Assembly: GCA_003453695.1 (NCBI GenBank)
Contig: DMNK01000027.1
Location: forward strand, 1 to 9,675
Origin: Acidimicrobiaceae bacterium
Lineage (GTDB): Bacteria > Actinomycetota > Acidimicrobiia > Acidimicrobiales > UBA8190
Length of the DNA stretch: 9,675 bases
Direction of reading: 5' to 3'
Shown: positions 1-6,320 of the stretch, piece by piece
How positions within the stretch are numbered: position 1 is the stretch's first letter
How the letters are laid out: each line of letters opens with the position of its first letter
Program-made: the position numbers and the translations under genes
Notes under the pieces: model-generated
The model's database searches: none
Told to the model about the DNA's origin: nothing
What the model saw: only the letters and a program-made list of their open reading frames with translations

Positions 1-608
1 CGTTGGCCTGCTGGCAGGTGGGCTCGGTGGAGGAGGCGAGGGTCGCCGCCGGCGCGGGCTGCGATCTGGTCGTGGCGCAGGGGGCCGAGGCCGGCGGGCA
101 CGTCCGGGGCCACATCGGGCTCTTGCCCCTTCTCGACGGCGTCCTGTCCAGTGTCGACGTCCCCGTCGTCGCCGCCGGTGGGATCGGTTCGGCCCGGTCG
201 GTCAGGGCCGTCATCGCCGCGGGAGCCTCAGCAGCGCGGGTCGGAACGCGCTTTCTCGCCGCCCACGAAGCCGACGTACATCCGGAGTACGTCGATCACC
301 TTCTCGCATCGCACGAGGGTGACACCGTCCTGACTGAGGCATTCAATGTGGGGTGGCCCGACGCTCCCCACCGGGTGCTGCGCAGCTGTCTCGCCGCTGC
401 GGGCCAGCTGCCGGAGGGTGCAGTGGGCGAGACGGAGATCCAAGATGGGCAGAGGTTTCCCATCCCGAGGTTCGCAGCTCTGCCGCCCAGCAGGTCCACG
501 TCTGGCAAGGTCCAGGCCATGGCGTTGTACGCCGGACAGTCAGTGGGCCAGGTGCGTGTCAGAAGTTCGGCGGCCGACATCGTGCACGAACTCGCCAGTG
601 GGCTCTGA
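1..608 (+). CDS. Nitronate monooxygenase (2-nitropropane dioxygenase family), 5'-truncated
   Basis: FMN-dependent TIM-barrel oxygenase that oxidises alkyl nitronates such as propionate 3-nitronate; cytoplasmic. Only the last ~201 residues are visible, and the reading frame runs off the left edge, so the TTG at position 3 is not a real start. Numbering from that codon, QGAEAGGH (26-33) carries the His expected to be the catalytic base in this family. AAGGIG (57-62) and GTRFLA (81-86) form the FMN-phosphate-binding half of the barrel, and the following residues give the usual C-terminal helices. The gene ends in TGA and is followed by a hairpin. Some members of the fold are enoyl reductases (FabK) or have no known substrate, so the family is certain but the substrate is not. 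Confidence 0.88.
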   Translation, partial: LACWQVGSVEEARVAAGAGCDLVVAQGAEAGGHVRGHIGLLPLLDGVLSSVDVPVVAAGGIGSARSVRAVIAAGASAARVGTRFLAAHEADVHPEYVDHLLASHEGDTVLTEAFNVGWPDAPHRVLRSCLAAAGQLPEGAVGETEIQDGQRFPIPRFAALPPSRSTSGKVQAMALYAGQSVGQVRVRSSAADIVHELASGL

Positions 609-621
609 GTCGCCACCGACC

Positions 622-666
622 CTGCCCCGGCACTGACGTCGCCCTGCTGCCCATTGGGCGGGGCAG
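622..666 (+). terminator. Terminator-like hairpin after nitronate monooxygenase
   Basis: CTGCCCCG (622-629) and CGGGGCAG (659-666) are perfect 8-bp inverted arms starting 14 nt after the stop codon. The 29-nt loop contains a smaller GCCC-ATT-GGGC hairpin (649-659) that shares one base with the right arm, so the two folds compete. No T-run follows, which is common for actinobacterial terminators but weakens the call. Confidence 0.35.
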
Positions 667-687
667 AGGGGTGGGCAGGTGGGGGGG
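660..687 (+). other. G-quadruplex-type G-run
   Basis: Four G-tracts on the + strand in the order G4-CAGA-G4-T-G3-CAGGT-G7 satisfy the standard G3+N1-7 rule, with a further GGG at 656-658. The tract overlaps the right arm of the hairpin ending at 666 and lies upstream of the phased repeats. Whether it folds in vivo cannot be told from sequence. Confidence 0.45.
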
Positions 688-720
688 CCGAAGGCGGGCC
701 GGGGCGTGCCGAGGGCGCTT

Positions 721-797
721 GTTCACCAACTCTTGGCTCTCCCTTGGCTCTGCGGTTTGCATAACGTCACGGTTCCTTCACCATCCATCGGTACCGT
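721..797 (+). promoter_or_regulatory. Candidate PHO-box-like repeats and promoter for phosphoesterase
   Basis: GTTCACC at 721-727 equals the core of the Streptomyces PhoP-binding direct-repeat unit, as I recall it. An exact CTTGGCTCT direct repeat follows at 732-740 and 743-751, again with 11-nt spacing. CTTCACC at 776-782 matches the core at 6 of 7 and sits exactly 55 nt (5 x 11) after the first unit. TAACGT (762-767) and TACCGT (792-797) fit a -10 box, and neither has a good -35, as expected for an activator-dependent promoter. The intermediate units match the core poorly, so the PhoP assignment is an inference supported mainly by phasing and by the downstream phosphatase-like gene. Confidence 0.35.
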
Positions 798-1060
798 TGT
801 CGGCAGCGGACCGGCGGGCGGACTGCTCGGCGCCGCAACGGGCGGATAGTGGCGATACGGCGACACCATGTGGCGGGTGAGGACGACGGAGCAGAGGCGA
901 CGTCACGGCGCGCTTTCGCCGTCGCCGCCACCGGTTGCACCTGGCGCCGACGGTGAGTCAGCCAGCCGCGATTCGAACGCAGGTAGGCCGCTCGGCGGCT
1001 GTTTCCGAAGAAGACGCCCGAAGCACTCCTCGCTCCTCCGACCTGGTGAAGGGATGGACC

Positions 1061-2239
1061 TTGAAGCTTCCTCGTAGGCTCGTGCGGCCTGCCATGCTGG
1101 CGGCAGCGGTAATGGCCACGGTGCCGCTCGTGGGCGTGTCGACCACGGCCACGACTTCGGCGACGCTGCCGCCCATCTATCACGTCTTCGTGATCGCGCT
1201 CGAGAACGAATCGTCGAGCGCCACGTTCGGCAACCCCGGCGCCGATCCCTATCTGGCGACACAACTCAAGGGTGCCGGTGCGTACCTTCCCAACTACTAC
1301 GGCACCGGTCACGAGAGCAACGACAACTACGTCTCCATGGTGAGCGGTCAAGCCCCCAACCCCCAGAACCAGGGTGACTGTCAGATCTACGACCAGTTCG
1401 TCGGGACGGGCCCGCTGTCTCTCCTCGACGGCCAAGCGCCGGGGACGGGATGTGTCTTCCCCGACTCGGTGCCCGACATCGCCACCCAGCTCACCCAAGA
1501 CGGAAAGACCTGGAAGGGCTACATGGAGGACATGGGCAACGTGCCCAGCCGGGAGTCGGCGCAATGCGGGCACCCCGCCCTCAACACCCAGGACAAGACC
1601 CAGAGCGCCGTGTCCGGGGACGGGTACGTGAGCCGCCACGACCCGTTCGTCTACTTCCAGTCGATCATCGGGAACCCCACCTACTGCGCCGCTCATGTCG
1701 TGCCGCTCGGGGCATCTTCGACGACCGCCACCTCCGGGCTGGCCCACGACTTGCAGAAGGTGGACACCACGCCCGATCTGTCCTTCATCGTCCCCGACGT
1801 GTGCGACGACGGGCACGACTATCCCTGCACCAACGAGAACCTCGGTGGCGGGAGCGCCGTCGGCGACATCGACGTCTTCCTTAAGAACTGGGTGCCCCTC
1901 ATCCAAGCCTCTCCCGCCTACAACCAGGACGGCCTGATCGTCATCACCTTCGACGAGGCGGCGGGCCCGCCCAATGGCGACTCCAGCTCGTGCTGCAACG
2001 AGATGCCCGGCCCGAACTCGCCGCTTCCCGGGATCACCGGGCTGGGGGGCGGGAAGGTGGGCGCCGTGCTCCTGTCGAAGTTCATCAACTCCGCCACCGT
2101 CTCGACCACCGGCTACAACCACTACGCCCTTTTGGCGTCGATGGAGCAGCTGTTCGGGCTGGCCAAGCTCGGTTTCGCCGCCGACGTGCCCAACACCTTC
2201 GGCCATGACGTCTACACCGCCAACTGGCCTGGCAAGTGA
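1061..2239 (+). CDS. Secreted phosphoesterase (PF04185 type, acid phosphatase/phospholipase C-like)
   Basis: Alkaline-phosphatase-superfamily metalloenzyme predicted to hydrolyse phosphate esters outside the cell. I chose TTG 1061 (392 aa) because AAGGGA lies 6 nt upstream and the product then begins with a clean Sec signal peptide: basic MKLPRRLVRP, hydrophobic stretch 11-26, likely cleavage after TTSA (~34). In-frame upstream codons (GTG 1046, TTG 935) would add polar residues before it. Motifs: ALENES (46-51, metal-binding E/N), GTGHESNDNY (81-90), PDVCDDGHD (245-253) and ITFDEA (295-300), plus the C-terminal YNHYALLASMEQLFGL block. Eight cysteines suit an exported, disulfide-bonded protein. 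It stands alone and converges with the acyl-CoA synthetase 70 nt away. Phosphomonoesterase and phospholipase C activities cannot be told apart here. Confidence 0.88.
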   Translation: MKLPRRLVRPAMLAAAVMATVPLVGVSTTATTSATLPPIYHVFVIALENESSSATFGNPGADPYLATQLKGAGAYLPNYYGTGHESNDNYVSMVSGQAPNPQNQGDCQIYDQFVGTGPLSLLDGQAPGTGCVFPDSVPDIATQLTQDGKTWKGYMEDMGNVPSRESAQCGHPALNTQDKTQSAVSGDGYVSRHDPFVYFQSIIGNPTYCAAHVVPLGASSTTATSGLAHDLQKVDTTPDLSFIVPDVCDDGHDYPCTNENLGGGSAVGDIDVFLKNWVPLIQASPAYNQDGLIVITFDEAAGPPNGDSSSCCNEMPGPNSPLPGITGLGGGKVGAVLLSKFINSATVSTTGYNHYALLASMEQLFGLAKLGFAADVPNTFGHDVYTANWPGK

Positions 2240-2309
2240 CGGGACCCGCTCGACCCTGAGGCAGCCTCCGGCCGGCCCTGTCGTGGTGGGTACTGCGGGC
2301 TCTACGCGT

Positions 2310-3983
2310 TCAGAGGAATGAGAGCCGGCCGTGCTGGGCAGCGGCGTGCTCGAGCCCGGCGCGATCGTCCGCCGACAAGAGGCGGTACCGGAGCTCGGGG
2401 CCGGTACGCCAGAAGACCGGGTCGTCGGTGTGCCAGCCGTCTGCCCGCAGCGGCGGCTTGTGGACTTTGTTGGTGGCGGTGAGGGGCATGTGCTCGACGA
2501 TGCGCACGAAGCGCGGCGCCCACTTGGTGCCGAGGTCGGCCTGGGCGGCCAGGAACGTGCCGAACTCCTCCGGGTCGAAAGCCGTGCCCGGCGCCGGCTC
2601 GAGCGCCGCCATGACTTGGTCGCCGGTCTGGACGTCGGCCACCGGGTAGACGGCCGCCATGACCACGGCGGGATGGCGGTTGAGGATCGCCTCGATGGGG
2701 GCAGCGGCGAAGTTCTCACCGTCGACGCGCAGCCAGTCGTTGCCCCGGCCGGCGAAGTAGAGCCAGCCCTGCGCATCGCGGTAGCCGAGGTCGCCGCTCC
2801 AGTACCAGCCCTGGCGCAGGCGCTCGGCATCGGCTGGCCGGTTGTTGTAGTAGCCCTCGAACCGTCCGGCCACGTTGCGTCCGACCAGCTCGCCGATGGC
2901 GGCGTGGCCGTTCTCGAGCCGCCCGCTCTCGTCGAACCGGGCCGGCTGGCACTCGCAGCCCGTGTCGGGGTCGACCACGATCACGTCCTCCCCGTTGAGC
3001 GGGCGACCGAGCGAGCCGGGTGGCGCTCCCGGTGCCCAGCCGATGGCGATGGCACCCTCGCTGGCGCCGTAGCTCTCGATGAGCCGGCACCCAAAGCGCG
3101 TCGAGAAACGGTCACGGTCTTGTGCTGACGCCTCGGTGCCGAAGCCGAGCTCGAGCGGATTGTCTTCGTCGTCGGGTGCCTCGGGGGTGGCCAGCACATA
3201 GGCCAGGGCGCGCCCCACGTAGTTGAAGTAGACGGCGCCGAAGCGCCGGACGTCAGGCAGGAATCCGGAGGCAGAGAAGCGCCGGCGCATGGCGAAGGTG
3301 GCTCCGGTGGCGAGCACACCGGCCCAGTTGGCCATGATGGCGTTGCCGTGGAACAACGGCATGGAGTTGTAGGTGGTGATGTCGGGGCGGATGCCGTACA
3401 TGTCGGGGATGCGCCCGGCGATGCGGGCCAGGCGTCCCTGGCTGCAGGTCACCGCCTTGGGAGCCCCGGTCGAGCCCGAGGTGAAGAGCAGCAGCAGCCG
3501 GTCCTCTTCTCCCACCTGCACATGGGGCAGGGCTCCCGGATCCTGGGGGTCGAGCGCACGGGTGTACGACGGGTCGTCGACGACCAGCACGCCATGTTCG
3601 GGAAGTCCGAGGTCGAGCCCCTCCACCAAGGCCAGGTGGCTTCGGTCGGTGACCATGAGCTGGCAGTCGGTGTGCCGAATGTCGCGTTCGAGCTCGGCGC
3701 CTCGCCTGGTCGGGTTGATGCCCACCACCGCGGCGCCCACCATCGCCGCGCCGGCGATCCAGAACACGTAGTCGGGGACGTTCTCGAGCAGGACGCCGAT
3801 GTGGAACGGCCCGTCCCGTCGAAGCGACAGGGCGAGGCGTCCCCTGGCGATGCCGGCCCGGACGATCTCGGCCCACGAGAAGGTCTGGTCCTCGAATCGC
3901 AGCCCGGGATGGCCGTCGTCGGCGCGTCGCAGGAGCAGGTCTCGAGTGGTGGTGGCGGTCCCTCGGGCCCTCGCAGCGGTCAT
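2310..3983 (-). CDS. Acyl-CoA synthetase, AMP-binding (FadD/FATP-VLACS-like)
   Basis: Adenylate-forming ligase that activates a carboxylic acid, probably a long-chain fatty or steroid-side-chain acid, to its CoA thioester. I chose ATG 3983 (557 aa), 10 nt after the P450 stop. The open frame extends to 4169, but the extra 62 residues overlap the P450 and are not family-like. Motifs: P-loop FTSGSTGAPK (167-176), YGASEG (305-310), WSGDLG (395-400), the hinge GRGNDWLRVDGEN (412-424) and the C-terminal TATNKVHK (502-509), whose K506 is the expected catalytic lysine. The hinge resembles the G-D-x-x-R-W-K-G-E-N type of FATP/very-long-chain synthetases. All core motifs are intact. Position after a P450 suggests it activates the P450's oxidised product or a shared substrate; the exact acid is unknown. 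Confidence 0.92.
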   Translation of the reverse strand: MTAARARGTATTTRDLLLRRADDGHPGLRFEDQTFSWAEIVRAGIARGRLALSLRRDGPFHIGVLLENVPDYVFWIAGAAMVGAAVVGINPTRRGAELERDIRHTDCQLMVTDRSHLALVEGLDLGLPEHGVLVVDDPSYTRALDPQDPGALPHVQVGEEDRLLLLFTSGSTGAPKAVTCSQGRLARIAGRIPDMYGIRPDITTYNSMPLFHGNAIMANWAGVLATGATFAMRRRFSASGFLPDVRRFGAVYFNYVGRALAYVLATPEAPDDEDNPLELGFGTEASAQDRDRFSTRFGCRLIESYGASEGAIAIGWAPGAPPGSLGRPLNGEDVIVVDPDTGCECQPARFDESGRLENGHAAIGELVGRNVAGRFEGYYNNRPADAERLRQGWYWSGDLGYRDAQGWLYFAGRGNDWLRVDGENFAAAPIEAILNRHPAVVMAAVYPVADVQTGDQVMAALEPAPGTAFDPEEFGTFLAAQADLGTKWAPRFVRIVEHMPLTATNKVHKPPLRADGWHTDDPVFWRTGPELRYRLLSADDRAGLEHAAAQHGRLSFL

Positions 3984-3993
3984 CGCCGGTGGT

Positions 3994-5085
3994 TCAAGCC
4001 GCAGTGGCGAGGAACGGCAGTGACTCGTAGCGGCGCACGAACGGCCCGTCGGCGAAGGAGCCACCCTCGGCGTCCACGACGAATTCCGGGCACCGGCGCA
4101 GGAGCTCTTCGATGACGACGCGTGCCTCCAGTCGAGCCGCCTGGGCACCCAGGCAGTAGTGCGGTCCACCGCCGAAGGCGAGGACCCGCTTCGGCGCCCG
4201 GGTGATGTCCAGCTCCTCGGCGTCGTCGCCGAAGGCGCGCCGGTCCCGGTTGGCCGACCCGTAACAGAGCAGTACCCGGCTGTCGGCGGCGATCTTCGTG
4301 CCCGACACGTCGACGGCCCTGGTCGTGACCCGGCACAGGCCCTGCACCGGTGACGTGAGGCGCAGAAGCTCCTCGACGGCGACAGGGATCAAGGAGGGGT
4401 CCTCGGACAGTCGCCCCCTCTGTCCGGGATGGGCGGCGAGAAGCTCGGCGGCCCCGCCGATCAGCCCGGTGGCCGTGTCGTTGCCGCCGGCGATCATCAC
4501 GAAGGCGTAGCCGAGGACCTCCTCGGTGGTGATCCCCACCGACTCCGGCTCGGCGTTGAGGAGCGACGACACCATGTCGTCGCCGGACTGGTGACGGCGC
4601 CGGTCGACGAGAGCGGTGAAGTATCCGTACAGCTCGCCCAGGGCGTCGGCGGCACTCAGAATGTTCCCCCCGGCGTTGGCTTGGACGATGGCCTGGGTCC
4701 AGTCTTCGAAGAGGGTCCGGTCCCCGGCGGGGACGCCGAGGTAGTGGGCGACCACGAAACAGGGAACAGGACGCGCCAAGCCGGCGACGAGGTCCCCGCC
4801 ACCAGCGTCGAGGAGCACGTCGAGGCACTCGGAGACGTAGGCGCGAAGCTCGGGTTCGAGCGCCTGCACGTTGCGTGGGGAGAAGCCACGGTTCACGAGC
4901 CGCCGGTACTTGGTGTGCTCGGGCGGGTCCATCATCACCATGGTGGGCAGCAACGGCAGCTTCTGGCGCTCGTTGGTCAACGAGATGCCGCGCGTGGAGC
5001 AGAACGTCGCAGTGTCGAGCAGGGCGGCATAGACGTCCGAGTGACGAGTCAACACCCACAGGTCGTGCCGGGCCGAATGGTGCAC
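3994..5085 (-). CDS. Cytochrome P450 (bacterial class I-like)
   Basis: Heme monooxygenase inserting one oxygen into an organic substrate, soluble and dependent on a ferredoxin system not present here. Numbered from GTG 5085 (363 aa): DPPEHTKYRRLVNRGFSP (53-70, C-helix region), GGNDTA (200-205, I-helix acid/alcohol pair D203-T204), EELLR (K-helix ExxR, E239/R242) and FGGGPHYCLG (304-313) with heme-ligand C311. All key residues are present. The start is a problem: residues typical of the P450 N-terminus are encoded upstream in the same frame (see 5086-5181), so GTG 5085 is merely the first conventional start available and is probably not the native N-terminus. The gene is followed after 10 nt by the acyl-CoA synthetase. 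The class resembles actinobacterial fatty-acid, steroid or terpene hydroxylases; the substrate is not readable. Confidence 0.92.
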   Translation of the reverse strand: MHHSARHDLWVLTRHSDVYAALLDTATFCSTRGISLTNERQKLPLLPTMVMMDPPEHTKYRRLVNRGFSPRNVQALEPELRAYVSECLDVLLDAGGGDLVAGLARPVPCFVVAHYLGVPAGDRTLFEDWTQAIVQANAGGNILSAADALGELYGYFTALVDRRRHQSGDDMVSSLLNAEPESVGITTEEVLGYAFVMIAGGNDTATGLIGGAAELLAAHPGQRGRLSEDPSLIPVAVEELLRLTSPVQGLCRVTTRAVDVSGTKIAADSRVLLCYGSANRDRRAFGDDAEELDITRAPKRVLAFGGGPHYCLGAQAARLEARVVIEELLRRCPEFVVDAEGGSFADGPFVRRYESLPFLATAA

Positions 5086-5181
5086 GGGCTCCTCGTCGCG
5101 GAGCCTGGCGTAGAGCGAGAAGGGGTCACGCCAGGAGTGCCGGTCGAAGGGCTCGTAGGACGGGACGATCCGTTGATCCTA
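5086..5181 (-). other. P450 N-terminal extension without a start codon
   Basis: Translating upstream of GTG 5085 in frame gives YEPFDRHSWRDPFSLY, then ARLRDEEP running straight into VHHSARHDLWVLTRH. This is the normal beginning of a bacterial P450. The frame stays open to a TAG at 5179-5181, but between that stop and the conserved block there is no ATG, GTG or TTG. The nearest candidate is ATC at 5167-5169, which has AGGA ending 7 nt before it and would give 391 aa. Explanations are a rare ATC start, a base error or mutation, or a frameshift farther upstream. Confidence 0.6.
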
Positions 5182-5206
5182 GGACCGGGTGAGGCGGCGA
5201 TGTCCG
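5176..5206 (-). promoter_or_regulatory. Possible promoter for P450-acyl-CoA synthetase operon
   Basis: On the minus strand TAGGAT (5181-5176) fits the -10 pattern TAnnnT, and CGGACA (5206-5201) matches TTGACA at 4 of 6, with a 19-nt spacer. Transcription would begin near 5169, next to the unusual ATC codon. The same TAGGAT contains the AGGA that could act as a ribosome-binding site, so the two readings compete. Weak evidence. Confidence 0.22.
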
Positions 5207-5213
5207 GCGGCGG

Positions 5214-5219
5214 TACCCT
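5214..5219 (+). promoter_or_regulatory. -10 box for leaderless DNA glycosylase transcript
   Basis: TACCCT fits TAnnnT and lies 8 nt before GTG 5228, the spacing typical of leaderless actinobacterial mRNAs. The same spacing is seen before the HxlR gene in this window. No good -35 element is visible. Confidence 0.4.
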
Positions 5220-5227
5220 CTCGGGCC

Positions 5228-5908
5228 GTGACTCGCAGCGAGGTGCACACGGCGGCGACGGCGGTTCCTTCTCGAAGGGTCACGATCACCGACGCGGCCC
5301 AGATGCTGGCCGACCGTGACCCGATCGTGGCCGAGCTGGCGGAGAGGGCGGGCCCTCCTCGCCTGCGCCGCCCGCTGGACACCCCCTTTGCCGCCCTGGT
5401 GCGGGCCATCGTCTATCAGCAGCTGGCCGGGGCGGCCGCCTCTGCCATCCACGGCCGACTCGTGTCAGCCCTGGGTGGCGAGGTGAGCCCGGAGGCACTG
5501 ATGGCGTTGCCCGACCAGGAGATGCGGGCAGCAGGGTTGTCCGCCAACAAGACGGCCTCGCTGCGGGACCTCGCCGCCAAGATCCTCGACGGCAGCGTGG
5601 CGATCACCCCTCGAACCCTGTCGCGCCAGTCCGACGATGAGATCGTGACCCGCTTGTCGAGCGTCCGGGGGATCGGGCGGTGGACGGCCGAGATGTTCCT
5701 GCTCTTCCAGTTGCGCCGTCTCGATGTGTGGCCCACCGGCGACCTTGGCGTTCGTCGCGGCTTCGGGCTGGCGTGGGACATCCCCATGCCGAGCCCCAAG
5801 GAGCTCGAGGCGCTGGGCGAGCCCTACCGCCCCTACCGATCGGTGGTGGCGTGCTGGCGGGCGGTCGAGCTCTACGGGCGGGCTGTCGACAGCGCCCTCA
5901 CCCGCTGA
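5228..5908 (+). CDS. DNA-3-methyladenine glycosylase II-like protein (HhH-GPD)
   Basis: Base-excision repair enzyme that removes alkylated bases such as 3-methyladenine from DNA. GTG 5228 (226 aa) is preferred because of the TAnnnT box 8 nt upstream and no better ribosome-binding site; GTG 5189 would add 13 residues. AIVYQQLAG (60-68) opens the HhH-GPD domain. LSANK (104-108) precedes a helix, LSSVRGIGRWTAEMFL (143-158) is the helix-hairpin-helix with its GIG turn, and WPTGD (168-172) ends in the catalytic Asp172. E. coli AlkA is about 282 aa with an extra N-terminal domain that is absent here, so this is the shorter MagIII/AlkA-core type. It is divergent from the P450, with about 60 nt between it and the P450's conserved N-terminal codons, and no ada-like gene is adjacent. 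Confidence 0.9.
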   Translation: MTRSEVHTAATAVPSRRVTITDAAQMLADRDPIVAELAERAGPPRLRRPLDTPFAALVRAIVYQQLAGAAASAIHGRLVSALGGEVSPEALMALPDQEMRAAGLSANKTASLRDLAAKILDGSVAITPRTLSRQSDDEIVTRLSSVRGIGRWTAEMFLLFQLRRLDVWPTGDLGVRRGFGLAWDIPMPSPKELEALGEPYRPYRSVVACWRAVELYGRAVDSALTR

Positions 5909-5932
5909 CCGCCGCCCACTGGCCGGCGTCGC

Positions 5933-6106
5933 TCACTCGTCGGCGAACCCTTCGGGGTTGTCGAGCTCCAGCCCCGTTTCGTTCAGTTCCTTGCGGTCGA
6001 GGAGGAGCTGCTGGTCAGGGTCCACCTCGTCGTCGTCGATGCCGTCGTCGACGAAATCCGCGTCCTGGGCGTCCTCCAGGGGGTCGTCGTCGAAGTCGTT
6101 GGTCAT
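5933..6106 (-). CDS. Small highly acidic protein of unknown function (57 aa)
   Basis: I do not recognise this gene. ATG 6106 is well supported by AAAGGA about 7 nt upstream; an in-frame extension to 6187 would add a basic Arg/Pro-rich stretch of different composition. The product has 24 Asp/Glu and only two basic residues (R38, K39) in 57, no Cys, and no signal peptide or membrane segment. Residues 1-31 are Asp-rich and look disordered. Residues 32-52, QQLLLDRKELNETGLELDNPE, are less biased, include a possible short helix and look like the conserved part. It is not Pup, which is longer and ends in Gly-Gly-Gln/Glu, whereas this ends FADE. It converges with the glycosylase 24 nt away and is divergent from the DUF1905 gene. 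It could be a nucleic-acid-mimic, chaperone-like or protein-binding peptide, but nothing here decides that. Confidence 0.7.
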   Translation of the reverse strand: MTNDFDDDPLEDAQDADFVDDGIDDDEVDPDQQLLLDRKELNETGLELDNPEGFADE

Positions 6107-6143
6107 GACCGGTCCTTTCGTCGTCCTCCGAGCGTAGGGGCCA

Positions 6144-6170
6144 TGAGTCCCGGGGGCGGCCGGGACCTCA
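6144..6170. repeat. Inverted repeat in divergent intergenic region
   Basis: TGAGTCCCGG (6144-6153) pairs with CCGGGACCTCA (6160-6170) as a 10-bp stem with one bulged base and a 6-nt GGGCGG loop; the inner 7 bp (GTCCCGG/CCGGGAC) are perfect. It lies about 40 bp upstream of the acidic-protein start and 150 bp upstream of the DUF1905 start. Because the flanking genes diverge, it cannot be a terminator for either. An operator or a leader hairpin of the minus-strand gene is possible. Confidence 0.45.
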
Positions 6171-6320
6171 GGACGGCGCCTGCCCATAAGCGCTCCGTGC
6201 CGGCCGATGAGTCTCGCCCCGTTGAGCCGTCTGAAGCAGTGACGGTCACCTGCGGGACCGGATCAAGCAGGATTGACCAGGCTCGAACCGACGACGGCGA
6301 CCACGAAGGAGGGTGCCGAC

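Larger units (their letters stand above)
609..1060. other. Gene-free stretch of about 450 bp
   Basis: No convincing gene lies between the nitronate monooxygenase stop and the phosphoesterase start. Frames here give Arg/Pro/Ser-rich, low-complexity translations with no good ribosome-binding site. The stretch holds a hairpin just after the upstream gene, a G-rich tract at 660-687, and 11-nt-phased repeats at 721-786 with TAnnnT boxes at 762-767 and 792-797. If transcription of the phosphoesterase starts near those boxes, its mRNA has a leader of roughly 250-290 nt. Confidence 0.6.

Noticed and set aside
930..1010. tRNA-like T-arm on the minus strand (CTGCG-TTCGAAT-CGCGG) with a D-arm-like GCCGAGCGG nearby
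   Set aside because: The T-stem pairs well, but no matching acceptor 5' strand or anticodon arm is present at the right distance. Probably chance; a degraded tRNA remnant cannot be excluded.
868..1077. Possible 69-residue leader peptide before the phosphoesterase, its stop overlapping TTG 1061
   Set aside because: Arg/Ser/Pro-rich product with no Shine-Dalgarno; it looks like random GC-rich coding.
2240..2309. Bidirectional terminator between the convergent phosphoesterase and acyl-CoA synthetase genes
   Set aside because: Only a short CCGGCCGG palindrome (2268-2275) is seen, with no loop-forming stem or T-run on either strand.
767..2830. 687-codon open frame on the minus strand opposite the phosphoesterase
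   Set aside because: Its translation is Arg/Ser/Pro- then Val/Gly/His-rich and low in complexity. It spans the phosphoesterase and the end of the acyl-CoA synthetase, both backed by family motifs. Long antisense frames are expected at this GC content.
4429..5319. 296-codon open frame on the plus strand opposite the P450
   Set aside because: It mirrors the P450 codons and has no recognisable domain or ribosome-binding site. The P450 motifs are unambiguous.
5933..6106. Prokaryotic ubiquitin-like protein (Pup)
   Set aside because: Small and acidic, but it lacks the C-terminal Gly-Gly-Gln/Glu and the typical helical middle, and no proteasome or ligase gene is adjacent.
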